Part shown: piece by piece, positions 8,161-17,597 of the stretch
How the letters are laid out: every line of letters begins with the position of its first letter
How positions within the stretch are numbered: the first letter of the stretch is position 1
Origin: S5-327 sp965116015
GTDB lineage: Bacteria > Chloroflexota > Dehalococcoidia > Lucifugimonadales > Australimonadaceae
DNA: 64,000 nt
Direction of reading: 5' to 3'
NCBI GenBank assembly: GCA_965116015.1
Contig: OZ220477.1
Span: 1,240,001-1,304,000, forward strand
Position numbers and translations under genes: made by a program
The notes under the pieces: generated by a model
The model's database searches: none
Told to the model about the DNA's origin: nothing
The model's input: only the letters and a program-made list of their open reading frames with translations

Positions 8161-8382
8161 ATGAACCGCGTCGTCCTCCGCGTTCCCGACCTCCACTGCG
8201 ACGGCTGCATAGCCTCGATCAGTTACGCCCTCGAGACCTTCCCCGGCGTCCACGACGTCCGCGGCAGCCTCGAAGAGTCCACGCTCACTATCGACTACGA
8301 CCTCGCCAGCATCACGCCGCTGGCGATGAAGGCTCAGCTCGCCGCCATCGGATACCCCGTCGCCGACGCCCGCGACCTGTAG
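8161..8382 (+). CDS. Heavy-metal-associated (HMA) domain protein
   Basis: 73 residues forming one ferredoxin-like HMA domain. The metal-binding loop is DLHCDGCIAS, with CxxC in the usual place; an Asp-Leu-His stands where many have Gly-Met-x. The C-terminal AIGYPVADA matches the usual end of the domain. It resembles CopZ-type copper chaperones. No P-type ATPase is adjacent, so its delivery partner is unknown. The start follows from the leaderless promoter. Confidence 0.88.
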   Translation: MNRVVLRVPDLHCDGCIASISYALETFPGVHDVRGSLEESTLTIDYDLASITPLAMKAQLAAIGYPVADARDL

Positions 8383-8459
8383 CGGTAGCCTCCTCGCGCA
8401 GGCGAATCTCCCTCCGGGCAACCCCGAAACCGGCGAACGCCCGACAGTCCCAAGAGAGC

Positions 8460-9110
8460 CTACAGGCCCAGGAATTGAATAGAGCTGTGAGCCTTGTGGA
8501 TGCGGTTGATGTTGACGAGAAGAGCCGTCAGCTCCTCCACGTAGCGGGAGTTCGACAGAGGGCCGGCGTCGACGCCGCGGAGGCCATCGATGCAGTCCGC
8601 GAGGGCGATCGTTTCGCGCCGCGCCGCGCCGTCGTCGGCGCAGACAGCGATGTCGCCGCGCAGCTCCGCGTCGGGGCGCAGCAGGTCCCGCGCGCTCAGA
8701 TTCTGAAAGGCGGACGCGACGCGGCTCTCCCCGAGCAGATCGCGGGTCAGCTCGCCGGCTGATCCCTCGGGAACGGACACGGCGCGCATCTGACCGCCGG
8801 CGAACTCCAGCGGCGCCACGATGCTCACAACCAGCTTGCCGGCCAGCGCCTCCCGCAGCGCCAGAGCCGTGGAGCGCAGCCCCTCGAACGGAACGGAGAG
8901 CAGCGCGGCGTCCGCCTCCTGCGCGGCGTCCTCATTCGCGGCGCCCGCGATCGACAGCCCCGGCCTCGCTGCAAGCAACCCAGCCGCGGCCTCCGAAGCC
9001 CGCCCCGCGTCGCGCGATCCGATCACAATTACGTGACCCGCCATAGCCAGGCGCAGCGCCAGCCCTCGACCCTCCGGCCCTGTTCCTCCCACGATAGCGA
9101 TGCGCGTCAT
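8460..9110 (-). CDS. npdG: NADPH-dependent F420 reductase (F420:NADPH oxidoreductase)
   Basis: 216 residues beginning MTRIAIVGGTGPEGRGLALR, the NADP-binding motif of the Fno/NpdG family. GSRDAGRASEAA is at the 2'-phosphate binding position. SVPFEGLRS and SIVAPLEF follow. The protein ends with the family's NINRIHK-type helix. It moves hydride between NADPH and coenzyme F420. It lies 75 bp downstream of an LLM-family oxidoreductase in the same direction, so it probably keeps that enzyme's F420 reduced. A GGGAGG ribosome site precedes the ATG. Confidence 0.88.
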   Translation of the reverse strand: MTRIAIVGGTGPEGRGLALRLAMAGHVIVIGSRDAGRASEAAAGLLAARPGLSIAGAANEDAAQEADAALLSVPFEGLRSTALALREALAGKLVVSIVAPLEFAGGQMRAVSVPEGSAGELTRDLLGESRVASAFQNLSARDLLRPDAELRGDIAVCADDGAARRETIALADCIDGLRGVDAGPLSNSRYVEELTALLVNINRIHKAHSSIQFLGL

Positions 9111-9185
9111 CCCGCCTCGTTCCTCCCCTGCAATAATCTCCCAAATCTCCCAGGAGCCGGACGCCCGAGGCGCTCCATTCCTGAC

Positions 9186-10112
9186 CTACGCGAGGCCTGT
9201 GATTCCCGCAAGCTCCTCCAAGTGCTCCTCGAGGTCGAACACCGGGTTGAGCAATACCTCGTCGACGCCCAGCTCCGCCCACTCATCCAGAAGCTCCGCA
9301 ATCTTCGAGGCGCTGCCGCACACCGCCGCACGGTCGGCGTTGTCGGCATTGTTGTAGTAGTAGCCGAACCACTCGCGCAGACGGCGCATCCCTCGCGCCT
9401 CGTCGTCGTCCAGCGCCAGATAGAGCCGCTTGGAGATCGGAAACTCCGATGCTCCCCTGCCAGACTCCGCAAGGAGCGACTGCACGAAACGCGCCTTCCG
9501 CGGAAAGTCGTCCAGAGGCGAACTTCCCGCTCCCATCCAGCCGTCGGCCATCCGCGCCGCGCGCCTAAGGGCGGCGTCGACATTGGCGCCGAACCAGATG
9601 GGAGGCGCCGGCTTCTGCAACGGCTTCGGCTCGATGTTCACCCCCTGCAGATCGTAGAAAACGCCCGAATACGAGGCGGGCGACTGCGTCCACAGCGCGC
9701 GAATCGCCTCCACCTGCTCCGTGAACCGCCGAACGCGCCGCTCCGGCCCCGCGCCGTACATCGGGAGCTCGTCGGCGTTGTTCCCGATCCCCACGCCCAG
9801 CACAAGACGCCCCCCGCTCATCTGATCGATGTCCGCCATCTGCTTGGCGAGATGCACAGGATTGTGGCGCGGAAGAACGAGCACAGACACGCCAAGGCGA
9901 GCGCGCGAGGTCTGCCCGGCAATGTACGCAAGGAACGTCGTCGGGTGCAACGCGCATGCCCGCCCCGTCACCCGCTCCTGCGTCCAGAGGCTGGCGTAGC
10001 CCAGCTCCTCGGCGCGCCGCGCGAACCGCCCAGCGAACGGCATATCAACAGCCCCGTCCGTGAATATATGCGGCGAGGCGATCCCTATCTTCATTCGCTC
10101 GGCAATCGTCAT
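9186..10112 (-). CDS. LLM-class (luciferase-like) F420-dependent oxidoreductase
   Basis: 308 residues in a bacterial luciferase-type TIM barrel: KIGIASPHIF at the N-terminus, EELGYASLWTQERV, SVLVLPRHNPVHLAKQMADI, SGGRLVLGVGIG and PPIWFGANVD. The ATG at 10112 is preferred because AAGGAGA lies just upstream. An ATG three bases earlier and one at 10094 are alternatives. The frame stays open to 10274, but that stretch lacks family sequence. The family uses F420 or FMN; the adjacent F420 reductase favours F420. The substrate is unknown. Confidence 0.87.
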   Translation of the reverse strand: MTIAERMKIGIASPHIFTDGAVDMPFAGRFARRAEELGYASLWTQERVTGRACALHPTTFLAYIAGQTSRARLGVSVLVLPRHNPVHLAKQMADIDQMSGGRLVLGVGIGNNADELPMYGAGPERRVRRFTEQVEAIRALWTQSPASYSGVFYDLQGVNIEPKPLQKPAPPIWFGANVDAALRRAARMADGWMGAGSSPLDDFPRKARFVQSLLAESGRGASEFPISKRLYLALDDDEARGMRRLREWFGYYYNNADNADRAAVCGSASKIAELLDEWAELGVDEVLLNPVFDLEEHLEELAGITGLA

Positions 10113-10255
10113 CATTCTCCTTACGTCTGCGACGCACCGGACGCGATTGCGCCCGATAGCCGCTCCGGCGGCAGAGCCGCGACCGATTCTAGCAGCCCCT
10201 GCGCGCGCCGAGAGCGGCAAAGCCCAGAGCTCCCGTTCCCCGCAAGGCCGACGTG

Positions 10256-10261
10256 TACAAT
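10256..10261 (+). promoter_or_regulatory. -10 box giving a leaderless VWA-protein transcript
   Basis: TACAAT is followed by 6 nt and then the ATG at 10268. A GTG at 10253 is in frame, but it lies before the predicted start of transcription, so the ATG is chosen. Confidence 0.5.
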
Positions 10262-10267
10262 CCCGCC

Positions 10268-12295
10268 ATGGCAAGGCTCTACCGCTACTCGCAGTGGGAC
10301 GGCTCCCAGGAGCCGTTCGGAGCCGACGCCGAAGCGCTCCTCGACGCGATGGCCGAGGACGTTATCGAGCACGGCGACATTCCTCGCGCCCTGCGCGGCC
10401 TCGTCCGGAGGGGAGTCCACTCCGGCGACGCTCAACTCAACGGCCTGCAAGACCTCCTCGAACGCCTGCGCTCTCGCCGGCGCGACGCCCTCGACCAGTA
10501 CAACCCCGACTCCGTGCTCCGCAATCTGCGCGAGCGCCTCGACAACATCGTCCGCGCCGAGCGCGAAGGCGCCAAGCGGCGCCTCAACGAGATCGACGCC
10601 GATATCGCCCGTATGAGCGCCCGCGAGGCGGAGCAAGCCAGCAAGCTGCGCGACCTCTTCCGCCAGCGCGCCGACCGCAACCGCGAGAGGCTCGACGCGC
10701 TTCCCCAAAGCCCCGCCGGCGCCATCCGCGAACTCCAGGAGTTCGACTTCATCGACCCGGAGGCGCAACGCCAATTCCGCGAGCTTATGGACGAGCTCCG
10801 ACGCGAGATGATGAGATCCGTCGCCTCCGATATGCGGAGCCAGATCGCGCAGATGACCCCCGAGCAGATCGCGCAAACCCGCGAGATGATGCGCAACCTC
10901 AACCAGATGGCGCGCGACGCGCTCTCCGGCGTCGAGCCTGACTTCGATGGCTTTATGCGCAAGTGGGGCGCTATGTTCGGCAACGACCCGCCCCAGAGCT
11001 TCGACGAGCTTATGGAGATGCTCGCCCGTCAGATGGGGCAGATGCAGTCGCTCCTCAACAGTATGTCCCCTGAGCAACGCCGCGAACTCTTTGAGGCGAT
11101 GAACGCCGCTATGGACCCCGAAACCGCCGCCGAGCTCGCCCAACTCGCCTCCAACCTCGGCGCGCTGCTCCCGATCAACGATTTCACCGAACGCTACCCC
11201 TTCCTCGGCGAGGAGAGCCTCACGCTCGAGCAGGCGATGAACGTGATGGCCGAGATGCAGTCGATGGACAGCCTCGAAGCCCAGCTGCGCGATGCGATGC
11301 GCCGAGGGAATCTCGAATCGATCGACAGCGCAGCCCTCGAACAACTCCTCGGCGAAGAGGCGCGCCAGAACCTCGACCGCCTCGCCGAACTCGCCCGCCA
11401 GCTCGAGGAGGCCGGCTACCTCCGACGCGACGGCGAGCGCCTCCAGCTCACGCCCGCGGCCGTGCGCAAGATCGGCCAGAAAGCGCTGCGCGACCTCTTC
11501 GGCGACCTCCGCAAAGGACGCAACGGCGAGCACGAACTCAACCTGCGCGGCTCAGGCGGAGAGCACGCCGACGAAACCAAACCCTACGAGTTCGGCGACC
11601 CCTTCGATATCCATCTCCAGCGCACCCTGATGAACGCCATCGAACGACAAGGCTCCGGCGCGCCCGTACAGATCCGCGTCGAAGACTTCGAGGTGAAGCG
11701 CGTCGAGCATATGACGCAGACGGCCACCGTCCTCCTCATCGACCAGAGCCGGTCGATGGGACTGTTCGGCTCGTGGGCGGCCGCCAAGCGCGTCGCCCTC
11801 GCGCTCGAAGCGCTCATCCGCGCAAAATTCCCCCGCGATCGGTTCTGGATGCTCGGCTTCTCCGACTACGCCGTCCCCATCGCCCCAGCCGACCTCCCCA
11901 TCCTGCAATGGAACTCCTGGGCGCCCGGCACGAATATGCAGCACGCTTTCGCGATGTCCCGCCGCCTGCTCGCCCCCTACTCCAACGGCTCCAAACAGAT
12001 ACTGATGATCACCGACGGCGAGCCCACCGCCCACCTCGAAGGACCGCGCTCCTTCTTCCACTACCCCCCTACGCGCCGCACCATTCAGGAAACCCTCCGC
12101 GAAGTCCGCCGCTGCACCGCCGCGGGCATCGCCATCAGCTCCTTTATGCTGGAAACAAGCTACTACCTGATCGACTTCATCGATCACGTCGCCCGCATCA
12201 ACAACGGACGCGCCCTCTACACAACCCCCGACCGCCTCGGCCAGTACGTCCTCGTCGATTACCTCAACAACCGCCGCCGGCGCGTTGCGAGCTGA
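10268..12295 (+). CDS. Von Willebrand factor A (VWA) domain protein
   Basis: 675 residues. The first 450 are charged, helical and rich in Glu, Arg and Gln, with probable coiled coils (for example 75-180). A C-terminal VWA domain begins near residue 475. The metal-ion-dependent adhesion site is complete: DQSRSMG, then GTNMQHAF, then ITDGEPTA. Proteins of this type usually work with a MoxR-type AAA+ ATPase as a metal-insertion or remodelling chaperone pair. No such ATPase is next to it here. Its partner must be elsewhere, or it acts alone. The function is uncertain; the domain call is firm. Confidence 0.85.
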   Translation: MARLYRYSQWDGSQEPFGADAEALLDAMAEDVIEHGDIPRALRGLVRRGVHSGDAQLNGLQDLLERLRSRRRDALDQYNPDSVLRNLRERLDNIVRAEREGAKRRLNEIDADIARMSAREAEQASKLRDLFRQRADRNRERLDALPQSPAGAIRELQEFDFIDPEAQRQFRELMDELRREMMRSVASDMRSQIAQMTPEQIAQTREMMRNLNQMARDALSGVEPDFDGFMRKWGAMFGNDPPQSFDELMEMLARQMGQMQSLLNSMSPEQRRELFEAMNAAMDPETAAELAQLASNLGALLPINDFTERYPFLGEESLTLEQAMNVMAEMQSMDSLEAQLRDAMRRGNLESIDSAALEQLLGEEARQNLDRLAELARQLEEAGYLRRDGERLQLTPAAVRKIGQKALRDLFGDLRKGRNGEHELNLRGSGGEHADETKPYEFGDPFDIHLQRTLMNAIERQGSGAPVQIRVEDFEVKRVEHMTQTATVLLIDQSRSMGLFGSWAAAKRVALALEALIRAKFPRDRFWMLGFSDYAVPIAPADLPILQWNSWAPGTNMQHAFAMSRRLLAPYSNGSKQILMITDGEPTAHLEGPRSFFHYPPTRRTIQETLREVRRCTAAGIAISSFMLETSYYLIDFIDHVARINNGRALYTTPDRLGQYVLVDYLNNRRRRVAS

Positions 12296-12323
12296 CCGCC
12301 CAACCGCGCCGGCGCCCTACGCC

Positions 12324-13148
12324 CTACGAGGACGCCGACGCCGGCAGGGACGCTTCCTCTCCGGATTCCCTCTTGGAATCCGCGTAGTACATCCCCAGGA
12401 AATCGTTCGAGTCCCGCGCCTCAACCGGGATCCGCGCGAACGCAATCGAGTCCGGCAGCACGATCCCTCCCGAGAAGACAAGCTTCATCGCCGCGTCCAC
12501 CGACAGGTTCGTCTCCATCACATCGTCCTCGATGACGAACGCCATATTCCCGGAGGTAGGGTTCGGGACCGTGGGGATGTAGACCGCAACGATCGACTTC
12601 TCGCCGTTGGCCGACGACACCCGGCCTGTCACAAACCCCATCGCCATCATGCCGTCCCTCGGCCACTCCACAAACACCACGCGGCTGAAGTTGAACTGCC
12701 CCGAGAACGACGTAATCGCCTGCTTCGTAACGCCGAATATCGTATGGACTATGGGAATGTTGTAGAGCGCCCAGGAGTAACCCTCCATCGCCTTCCGGCC
12801 AAGAGCGGTCATCGTGAGCGCCCCCACGAGGTACGCGACAACCACAACGATAATCAGCCCCACCCCCGGGAAATCCCACGGCTGACCCGCAATCATCGGC
12901 GCCGACCTGATGATGTCCGCGTAGCCAACAAGGAACACTACAACGAGAACCGTTACGATGAGCGGCAGCAACTCGAGCAACCCCGCAATCGTTCTGCGCC
13001 GAAGGTGCAGCTCGACGCGCTTCAGCGCCGACGGTTGCTCCGATGAAGTCCGCAAGCTCTCCGGATCAATCTGACCCTCTGGAACGCTCTTCTCCTTCAC
13101 TACGCCCGCTCCTTCCCTCGCGCCCTCCAGAAAGCTGGCAAGCGGCAT
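12324..13148 (-). CDS. DUF502-family membrane protein
   Basis: 274 residues. Two transmembrane segments lie at about 53-79 (LLELLPLIVTVLVVVFLVGY) and 93-117 (LIIVVVVAYLVGALTMTAL). Then comes the DUF502 core with YNIPIVHTIFGVTKQ, VFVEWPRDG, TVPNPTSG and a late MKLVFSGGIVLPD. The N-terminal 40 and C-terminal 20 residues are polar and probably disordered. The ribosome site is GGAGG-rich. The family's biochemical role is unknown. The gene converges with the VWA gene (28-bp gap), with no clear terminator between them. Confidence 0.85.
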   Translation of the reverse strand: MPLASFLEGAREGAGVVKEKSVPEGQIDPESLRTSSEQPSALKRVELHLRRRTIAGLLELLPLIVTVLVVVFLVGYADIIRSAPMIAGQPWDFPGVGLIIVVVVAYLVGALTMTALGRKAMEGYSWALYNIPIVHTIFGVTKQAITSFSGQFNFSRVVFVEWPRDGMMAMGFVTGRVSSANGEKSIVAVYIPTVPNPTSGNMAFVIEDDVMETNLSVDAAMKLVFSGGIVLPDSIAFARIPVEARDSNDFLGMYYADSKRESGEEASLPASASS

Positions 13149-13186
13149 CGCCTCTTCCGCTCCTCCGCTCCTCTCCTCCCCCGCAA

Positions 13187-13195
13187 ATCATACGC
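13187..13195 (-). promoter_or_regulatory. -10 box for the DUF502 gene
   Basis: The reverse strand reads TATGAT at 13192-13187, about 38 nt upstream of the ATG at 13148. It is divergent from the mfd promoter at 13228-13236. The rest of the 181-bp gap holds only the mfd leader. Confidence 0.35.
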
Positions 13196-13227
13196 TACTC
13201 CCGCCAGGCAACCCCCAGACGCGCTCC

Positions 13228-13236
13228 TGCTAGAAT
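13228..13236 (+). promoter_or_regulatory. Extended -10 promoter for mfd
   Basis: TGCTAGAAT is an extended -10. The same nonamer occurs upstream of the GNAT gene at 55608. It predicts a leader of about 85 nt containing GGCGC...GCGCC self-complementarity just before the start codon. Confidence 0.45.
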
Positions 13237-13329
13237 GACCTCCCAGCCCCCGAGGCCGGGAGCCCGCGCCCTCGCTGCGCCGAGAGGCGCCTGCCCGCGC
13301 GTTACGCGCCAAGGACACCCCACGGACGC

Positions 13330-16300
13330 TTGAGCCTCTCAGGACTAACTCCCCTCCTTGCCGACGCCCCCGCCTACAGGCGAGTCGCCGAACTCGCCGC
13401 CGCCGGACGACGCCCCGCCGCCGCCGCCCCGGAAGCAGCCAAACCCCTCGTCATCGCCGCCCTCTGGCGCGACCTCCAGCGCCCGCTCGTCGTCGTCTGC
13501 CCCCACCCCGACGACGCCCGCCGCCTCGTCGGGCAACTCGACGCGTACTGCCCCGGCGAAGCCCCCATTCTCCACTTCGCCGAAGCCGAAACGCTCCCCT
13601 ACGAACGACTCTCCATCGAAGCCAGCGCCGCCCACGACCGCATCTGCGCGCTTGGAGCCCTCGCGCTCCCCAACGCCAGCGCTCCCCCCCTCGTCGTCGC
13701 CTCCGTCGCCAGCCTCCTGCAGAAAACCCTCGCCCCGCGCACGATCCAGCAAGACGCCCCCATCATCAAAGTCGGCCAGCGCTTCTCCGTCGAATCCGAG
13801 CTCCGCCGCCTCGCCGCGATCGGCTACCGCATCGGCCCCATAGTCGACCATCCCGGCGCAGCCGCCCGCCGCGGCGGCATCGTCGACATCTACAGCCCCG
13901 GACAGCTCCTGCCCGCACGCATCGACCTCTGGGGCGACGCCGTTGACAGCATCCGCCTGTTCGACCCCAACTCCCAACGCTCCGGCGAGCGCATCAGCTC
14001 CCTCGCCGTGCTGCCTGCCGCCGAAACGCTCCCCTCCCTCGCCGACAGCGCCCGCATCGACGAACTCGTCCGCTCCCTCGACTTCGCCAATACTCACGCC
14101 TCCGAACGCGACCGCATCCACGACGAACTCGCCAGCATCCTCGCCGGCGCCTCCCAGGACAGCGCCGCCCTCTACGCCGGCTTCCTCCTCCAGCACACAT
14201 TCCTCGACCACCTCCCCAACGACGCCGTCGTCGTGCTCAACGAGCCAGCCGAGATCGAAGACGCCGCGCGCCGCGTCGAGGGCGGCGCCGAAAAGATGCG
14301 CCTCGCCAAAGAGGAGCGCGGCGAGCTCCCTCTCGGCTTCCCCTCCGCCCTCGCCGATTGGAACGCCACAGCCGCCCGCCTTGCCGCCCTCCCCCGCAGC
14401 GTCGAACTCAGCCGCTACCACAAGGGCGGCGGCAGCAACAGCAATAGCGGCTCCGCCATCGCGCTCCCGTTCAGCGCCGCCCCGAGCCTCCACGGCTCCG
14501 CCGAAGGGATCGCGCAAGCCATCCAGCGCGTCGCGCGCGGCCCCGCCGTCATCGCCACGCAGCACTCCCAGCGCCTGCGAGAAATCCTCGCAGAGTCCGA
14601 CATCGGCGCCGCCGAACTGCGCTCGCTCGACGCCCCCCCAACCGACGGCGTCGCCATCGTCCACGCCGTCATCGCCGGAGGCTGGACGCTCCTCGCCGAC
14701 GACAACAGCGACCGCAAACTCGCAACCCTCCTCACCGACGCCGAAGTGTTCGGCTCCCACAAACTCCGCGTCTCGCGCCCCCGCCGCCACGCGCAGCCCT
14801 TCCGCGCCCCCGCCGTCGAGGAGCTCGTCCCCGGCGAGTACGTCGTCCACGTCGACCACGGCATCGGCAAGTTCGTCGGATCCGTCCGCCGAACCGACAA
14901 CGGCAACGAACACGAGGGGCAAGGCCGCGAATATCTCGTGCTCGAATACGCCGACCGCGACCGCCTCTACGTGCCGATGGAGCATCTCGCGCGGCTCTCC
15001 CCCTACGCCGGCGGCGGCGACGCCCCCCCCTCGCCCACAAGGCTCGGCTCCCAAGAGTGGACCCGCACCGTAGCGCGCGCAAGAGAGTCCACCAAGCGCC
15101 TCGCCGTAGACCTCCTCAACCTCTACGCCCAACGCGAATCCGCCGAAGGCTTCCCTCACACCCAGGACGCCCCCTGGCAGCGCGAAATGGAAGACGCCTT
15201 CCCCTTCATCGAAACCCCCGACCAGCAAACCGCCATCGCCGACGTGAAATCCGATATGGAAGAGGCGCGTCCGATGGACCGCCTCGTCTGCGGCGACGTC
15301 GGCTACGGCAAAACCGAAATCGCCCTCCGCGCCGCATTCAAAACCGCTATGAGCGGCAAGCAGACCGCCGTCCTCGTCCCCACCACCGTGCTTGCCCAGC
15401 AGCACTACCAAACGTTCGCCGAACGCCTCGCCCCCTTCCCCGCGCGGGTCGAGATGCTCAGCCGCTTCCGATCCCCCAAAGAGCAGGAAACCATCGTCCG
15501 CCAGCTCCGCGACGGCGAAATCGACATCATCATCGGCACCCACCGCCTCGTCCAGAAAGACGTCGCATTCCACGACCTCGGCCTCGCCGTCATCGACGAA
15601 GAGCACCGGTTCGGCGTCGGCCACAAAGAGCGCCTCAAAGAGCTCCGCAGAGAGGTCGACGTCCTTACCCTCACCGCCACTCCCATCCCCCGAACGCTCC
15701 ATATGGCCATGGCCGGCATCCGCGATATCTCAACCATCGAAACCCCCCCAGAAGAGCGCCTCCCCATCAAAACCTACCTCGGCGAACGCTCCGACGACCT
15801 CATCCGCGAAGCCGTGCAGCGCGAACTCGACCGCGACGGCCAAGTCTTCTTCCTCCACAACCGCGTCAGATCCATCCGCCTCGCCGCCGACCACATCCGA
15901 AGCCTCATCCCCGACGCCCGCGTCCTCGTCGCCCACGGACAGATGCCCGAAGACGAGCTCGCCAGCGTGATGGAGCGCTTCGCCGACGGCGATGCCGACG
16001 TCCTCTTCTGCACCACCATCATCGAGTCCGGCCTCGACATCCCCAACGTCAACACCCTCATCGTCGACCACGCCGACCGCTTCGGCCTCGCCCAGCTCTA
16101 CCAGCTCCGAGGACGCATCGGCAGACGCTCGCAGCGCGCCTACGCCTACCTGATGGTCGAGCGCGGACAGCGCCTCTCCGACGCCGCCAAACGCCGCCTC
16201 GAAACCATCCTTGCCGCCACCGAACTCGGCGCCGGCTTCCGCATCGCCATGAAAGACCTCGAGATCCGCGGCGCCGGCAACATCCTCGGCCCCGACCAGA

Positions 16301-16863
16301 GCGGCCACATCCACGCCGTCGGCTTCGATATGTACGCGCGGCTCCTCGCCGAGGCCGTCGCCGAACTCCGCGCCGAATCAGCCGGCGGCTCCCCTCCGCA
16401 GCCCGAAACTCCCGAACCCGCCGTCGACCTCGGCCTCCCCTACTCCATCCCCGAAGACCTCGTGCCTCATATGCCCACACGAATGGCGATGTACCAGCGC
16501 GTCGCCAGCGCCAAAACCCTCGAAGAAGTCGACGACCTCCCCCGCGAGTTCATGGACCGCTTCGGCAAAGTCCTCCCCGACGAAGTCCACAACCTCCTCT
16601 ACTCCGCCCGCGTGCGCATCATGGCCAAGAGCGCCGGAGTCGACTCCGTAGTCAAGCGCGGCGACCGCGTCACATTCCGGCTCGTCGACGAAGCGGGCGG
16701 CGCCCGGCGCGCCCTTGAGCGTGCTCTGGGCCGTCGCATTGTTGTAGGCAACCAGCAAGTGCACCTCCCCCTTGCCGGCCACGACATCCCCTGGGGGCAA
16801 GTCTTACTGGAAGCGCTCGCCAACCTCGCGGAATTCCATCGCCAAATAGCCTCGCTAGCTTAG
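13330..16863 (+). CDS. mfd: Transcription-repair coupling factor Mfd
   Basis: 1177 residues, normal for Mfd. The order is a UvrB-like N-terminal part (1-350), the RNA-polymerase-interacting domain around 492-560 (LVPGEYVVHVDHGIGKFVGS), and the RecG-like helicase with Walker A GDVGYGKTE near 656, the DEEH box IDEEHRFG near 757, TATPIPRTL, and the LYQLRGRIGR motif. A TRCF C-terminal domain lies near 1030-1130. It displaces RNA polymerase stalled at DNA damage and recruits UvrA. The TTG at 13330 is the only start that gives the full N-terminus. A perfect 8-bp hairpin (16850-16868) overlaps the stop codon. Confidence 0.97.
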   Translation: MSLSGLTPLLADAPAYRRVAELAAAGRRPAAAAPEAAKPLVIAALWRDLQRPLVVVCPHPDDARRLVGQLDAYCPGEAPILHFAEAETLPYERLSIEASAAHDRICALGALALPNASAPPLVVASVASLLQKTLAPRTIQQDAPIIKVGQRFSVESELRRLAAIGYRIGPIVDHPGAAARRGGIVDIYSPGQLLPARIDLWGDAVDSIRLFDPNSQRSGERISSLAVLPAAETLPSLADSARIDELVRSLDFANTHASERDRIHDELASILAGASQDSAALYAGFLLQHTFLDHLPNDAVVVLNEPAEIEDAARRVEGGAEKMRLAKEERGELPLGFPSALADWNATAARLAALPRSVELSRYHKGGGSNSNSGSAIALPFSAAPSLHGSAEGIAQAIQRVARGPAVIATQHSQRLREILAESDIGAAELRSLDAPPTDGVAIVHAVIAGGWTLLADDNSDRKLATLLTDAEVFGSHKLRVSRPRRHAQPFRAPAVEELVPGEYVVHVDHGIGKFVGSVRRTDNGNEHEGQGREYLVLEYADRDRLYVPMEHLARLSPYAGGGDAPPSPTRLGSQEWTRTVARARESTKRLAVDLLNLYAQRESAEGFPHTQDAPWQREMEDAFPFIETPDQQTAIADVKSDMEEARPMDRLVCGDVGYGKTEIALRAAFKTAMSGKQTAVLVPTTVLAQQHYQTFAERLAPFPARVEMLSRFRSPKEQETIVRQLRDGEIDIIIGTHRLVQKDVAFHDLGLAVIDEEHRFGVGHKERLKELRREVDVLTLTATPIPRTLHMAMAGIRDISTIETPPEERLPIKTYLGERSDDLIREAVQRELDRDGQVFFLHNRVRSIRLAADHIRSLIPDARVLVAHGQMPEDELASVMERFADGDADVLFCTTIIESGLDIPNVNTLIVDHADRFGLAQLYQLRGRIGRRSQRAYAYLMVERGQRLSDAAKRRLETILAATELGAGFRIAMKDLEIRGAGNILGPDQSGHIHAVGFDMYARLLAEAVAELRAESAGGSPPQPETPEPAVDLGLPYSIPEDLVPHMPTRMAMYQRVASAKTLEEVDDLPREFMDRFGKVLPDEVHNLLYSARVRIMAKSAGVDSVVKRGDRVTFRLVDEAGGARRALERALGRRIVVGNQQVHLPLAGHDIPWGQVLLEALANLAEFHRQIASLA

Positions 16864-16868
16864 CGAGG
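16850..16868 (+). terminator. Hairpin overlapping the mfd stop codon
   Basis: CCTCGCTA and TAGCGAGG form a perfect 8-bp stem with a 3-nt loop (GCT); the second arm begins with the TAG stop. No T tract follows, so it may act as an RNA-stabilising 3' end or a weak terminator. Confidence 0.4.
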
Positions 16869-16936
16869 AAGGAGCGCGTTCCCGAGCGCTGCCCGCTCGC
16901 AACCAGGCCGCGCAAGATATAACGTGCGCCTGGCGC

Positions 16937-16942
16937 TACACT
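16937..16942 (+). promoter_or_regulatory. -10 box upstream of the GHKL island
   Basis: TACACT lies 34 nt before the GTG at 16977, with a short leader holding TGAGGA before the start. It would drive the three-gene island. Confidence 0.4.
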
Positions 16943-16976
16943 CCCAGCCATAACGAACAACATCTGAGGAACACTC

Positions 16977-17594
16977 GTGACAACTGCCGTTCGGAACCAG
17001 AAGCCGAAGATGGCTCTATCAATCGACAATCTGCTCGCTTACGCCGTGTGGCGGATAGCGGAAGCAGGAGAAGAGTGCACGTTCGAACGGCTCGTCTACG
17101 AGTGCTTCACCCTCTTCCCCAACGCCTTCTCCCTGCAACGATACCCCCACTGGCCCGACTCTGCGCGAGTCGACAAGACATGGCTGCGATGCCGCACTGA
17201 CCGCGGGTGGATCATCGGCAGCGTGCAAGAGGGCTTTCGACTCACCGACCGCGGAGCGCAGGCAGCCGCGAAGGTTGCCCGCTCCCTCGGCGAGGATCCT
17301 GCCGACGCGGCCCTCGCCAGCGAGAGCGCCCGTGCGCGCGGGCGGCACGACGCAATGCTCCGGCACATCCGTCGGCAGGCGTCATTCGCGGCCTACCAAA
17401 CCGACCCAAGCGGATTTACTCTGAGCGACTCAGACCTCCGCATAACCCTTAGCGCGACGCTTGAGACTCCGCGCCGCATCCTCAGGCAGAACCTGCGCGC
17501 CTATGAAAATGCGGCAAAGGCCCACGACGACAAAGAGGTAATCGCATTCATCGACGCCTGCAAGAGAATACTGAAGGAAGGAGCTGCAAGTTAG
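16977..17594 (+). CDS. Unknown protein with winged-helix-like N-terminus (island gene 1)
   Basis: 205 residues, no family recognised. Residues 15-95 alternate helices and a turn like a winged-helix domain: a helix with LLAYAVWRIAEAG, a second with FERLVYECFTLFP, then TDRGWIIGSVQEGFRLTDRGAQAA, where the last part resembles the wing and following helix of MarR/PadR-type folds. A C-terminal helical part (140-205) ends in EVIAFIDACKRILKEG. The GTG is chosen for the upstream AGGA. It is 3 bp from the GHKL ATPase gene, so the two are co-translated and probably work together. Its base composition is intermediate between the island and the chromosome. Confidence 0.6.
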   Translation: MTTAVRNQKPKMALSIDNLLAYAVWRIAEAGEECTFERLVYECFTLFPNAFSLQRYPHWPDSARVDKTWLRCRTDRGWIIGSVQEGFRLTDRGAQAAAKVARSLGEDPADAALASESARARGRHDAMLRHIRRQASFAAYQTDPSGFTLSDSDLRITLSATLETPRRILRQNLRAYENAAKAHDDKEVIAFIDACKRILKEGAAS

Positions 17595-17597
17595 GCA

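Noticed and set aside
13345..15702. A 785-codon reverse frame within mfd
   Set aside because: It is the complement of the C-rich mfd codons, producing Gly/Ala/Val/Asp-rich sequence without motifs, a typical shadow in skewed GC-rich DNA.
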